Source: Alitta virens | Lineage: Eukaryota > Annelida > Polychaeta > Phyllodocida > Nereididae | Length of the DNA stretch: 64,000 bases | NCBI GenBank assembly: GCA_932294295.1 | Contig: OW028585.1 | Location: forward strand, 27,094,177 to 27,158,176 | Direction: 5' to 3' | Shown: one piece after another, positions 63,779-64,000 of the stretch | Layout of the letters: every line of letters starts with the position of its first letter | How positions within the stretch are numbered: position 1 is the stretch's first letter | Notes under the pieces: model-generated | Database searches by the model: none | What the model saw: the letters and a program-made list of their open reading frames with translations, nothing else | Told to the model about the DNA's origin: nothing | Made by a program: the position numbers and the translations under genes

Positions 63779-64000
63779 GTAAGAAATTGGAATTATTTGC
63801 TATGTCTATTGCCTTGCTTTTCCATGTCAGGCATTCGCATCTTCAATGCAATGCATGCATACACATTGATTGTAGAATTTTATGCAAATGATTTATGGAC
63901 TAAAAATGCTGTGAATAGGAAACATATGGAAGAGTGTTAATGTATTATCCGAATTTCAATACTATTAGGAAATTTCAGAACCTACTAATAGCGCGTAGTT

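Noticed and set aside
62333..62629. 98-codon Ile/Tyr/Leu/Ser frame
   Set aside because: Translation of the ATCT microsatellite.

Overview
This is AT-rich, intron-rich nuclear DNA from an animal with motile cilia, most likely an aquatic invertebrate; the species cannot be told from the sequence. Two things dominate. (1) A plus-strand axonemal dynein heavy chain gene (DNAH7-like, single-headed inner-arm class) from about 12.9 kb to past the right edge, in 33 recognisable exons giving about 1,807 codons. (2) A 22,449-bp Polinton/Maverick (a polintovirus-like DNA transposon) at 14859-37307, inserted inside a dynein coding exon. The insertion falls in the AAA4 Walker A (P-loop) codons, with a 6-bp target duplication GTCAGG and 171-bp terminal inverted repeats that appear identical. 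Without the element the exon is an exact 79 codons in frame, so the host gene is broken only by a young insertion.

Layout. 1-12.9 kb: no host exon can be assigned with confidence; it holds LINE 3'-end relics, TA-flanked MITEs, simple repeats, G/C-tract elements and one promoter-like cluster. 12.9-14.86 kb: dynein exons for the end of AAA3 up to the AAA4 P-loop. 14.86-37.31 kb: the Polinton. 37.31-63.78 kb: the rest of that exon, then AAA4, coiled-coil stalk with microtubule-binding domain, AAA5, AAA6 and most of the C-terminal domain. The last roughly 100 residues and the N-terminal 55-60% of the protein are not in the window.

Polinton gene order. A 347-aa unknown gene (+); protein-primed DNA polymerase B on the minus strand, with three small 5' exons and a frameshift; then a tight plus-strand block: packaging ATPase, 165-aa conserved small protein, 292-aa conserved protein, chromodomain integrase, penton-like minor capsid, basic small protein, double-jelly-roll major capsid and adenovirus-type protease; then a spliced type I membrane protein (+), a 360-aa unknown gene (-) and a small single-pass membrane protein (-). 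The full set of replication, integration, packaging and capsid genes is present. The 347-aa and 360-aa genes sit just inside the two ends in opposite orientation and look like diverged copies of one another.

Other points. The dynein introns carry several degenerate tandem copies of exon edges together with their splice sites. Many Polinton genes carry in-frame simple-repeat expansions. All homology calls are by eye from motifs and remembered families; no search was run.
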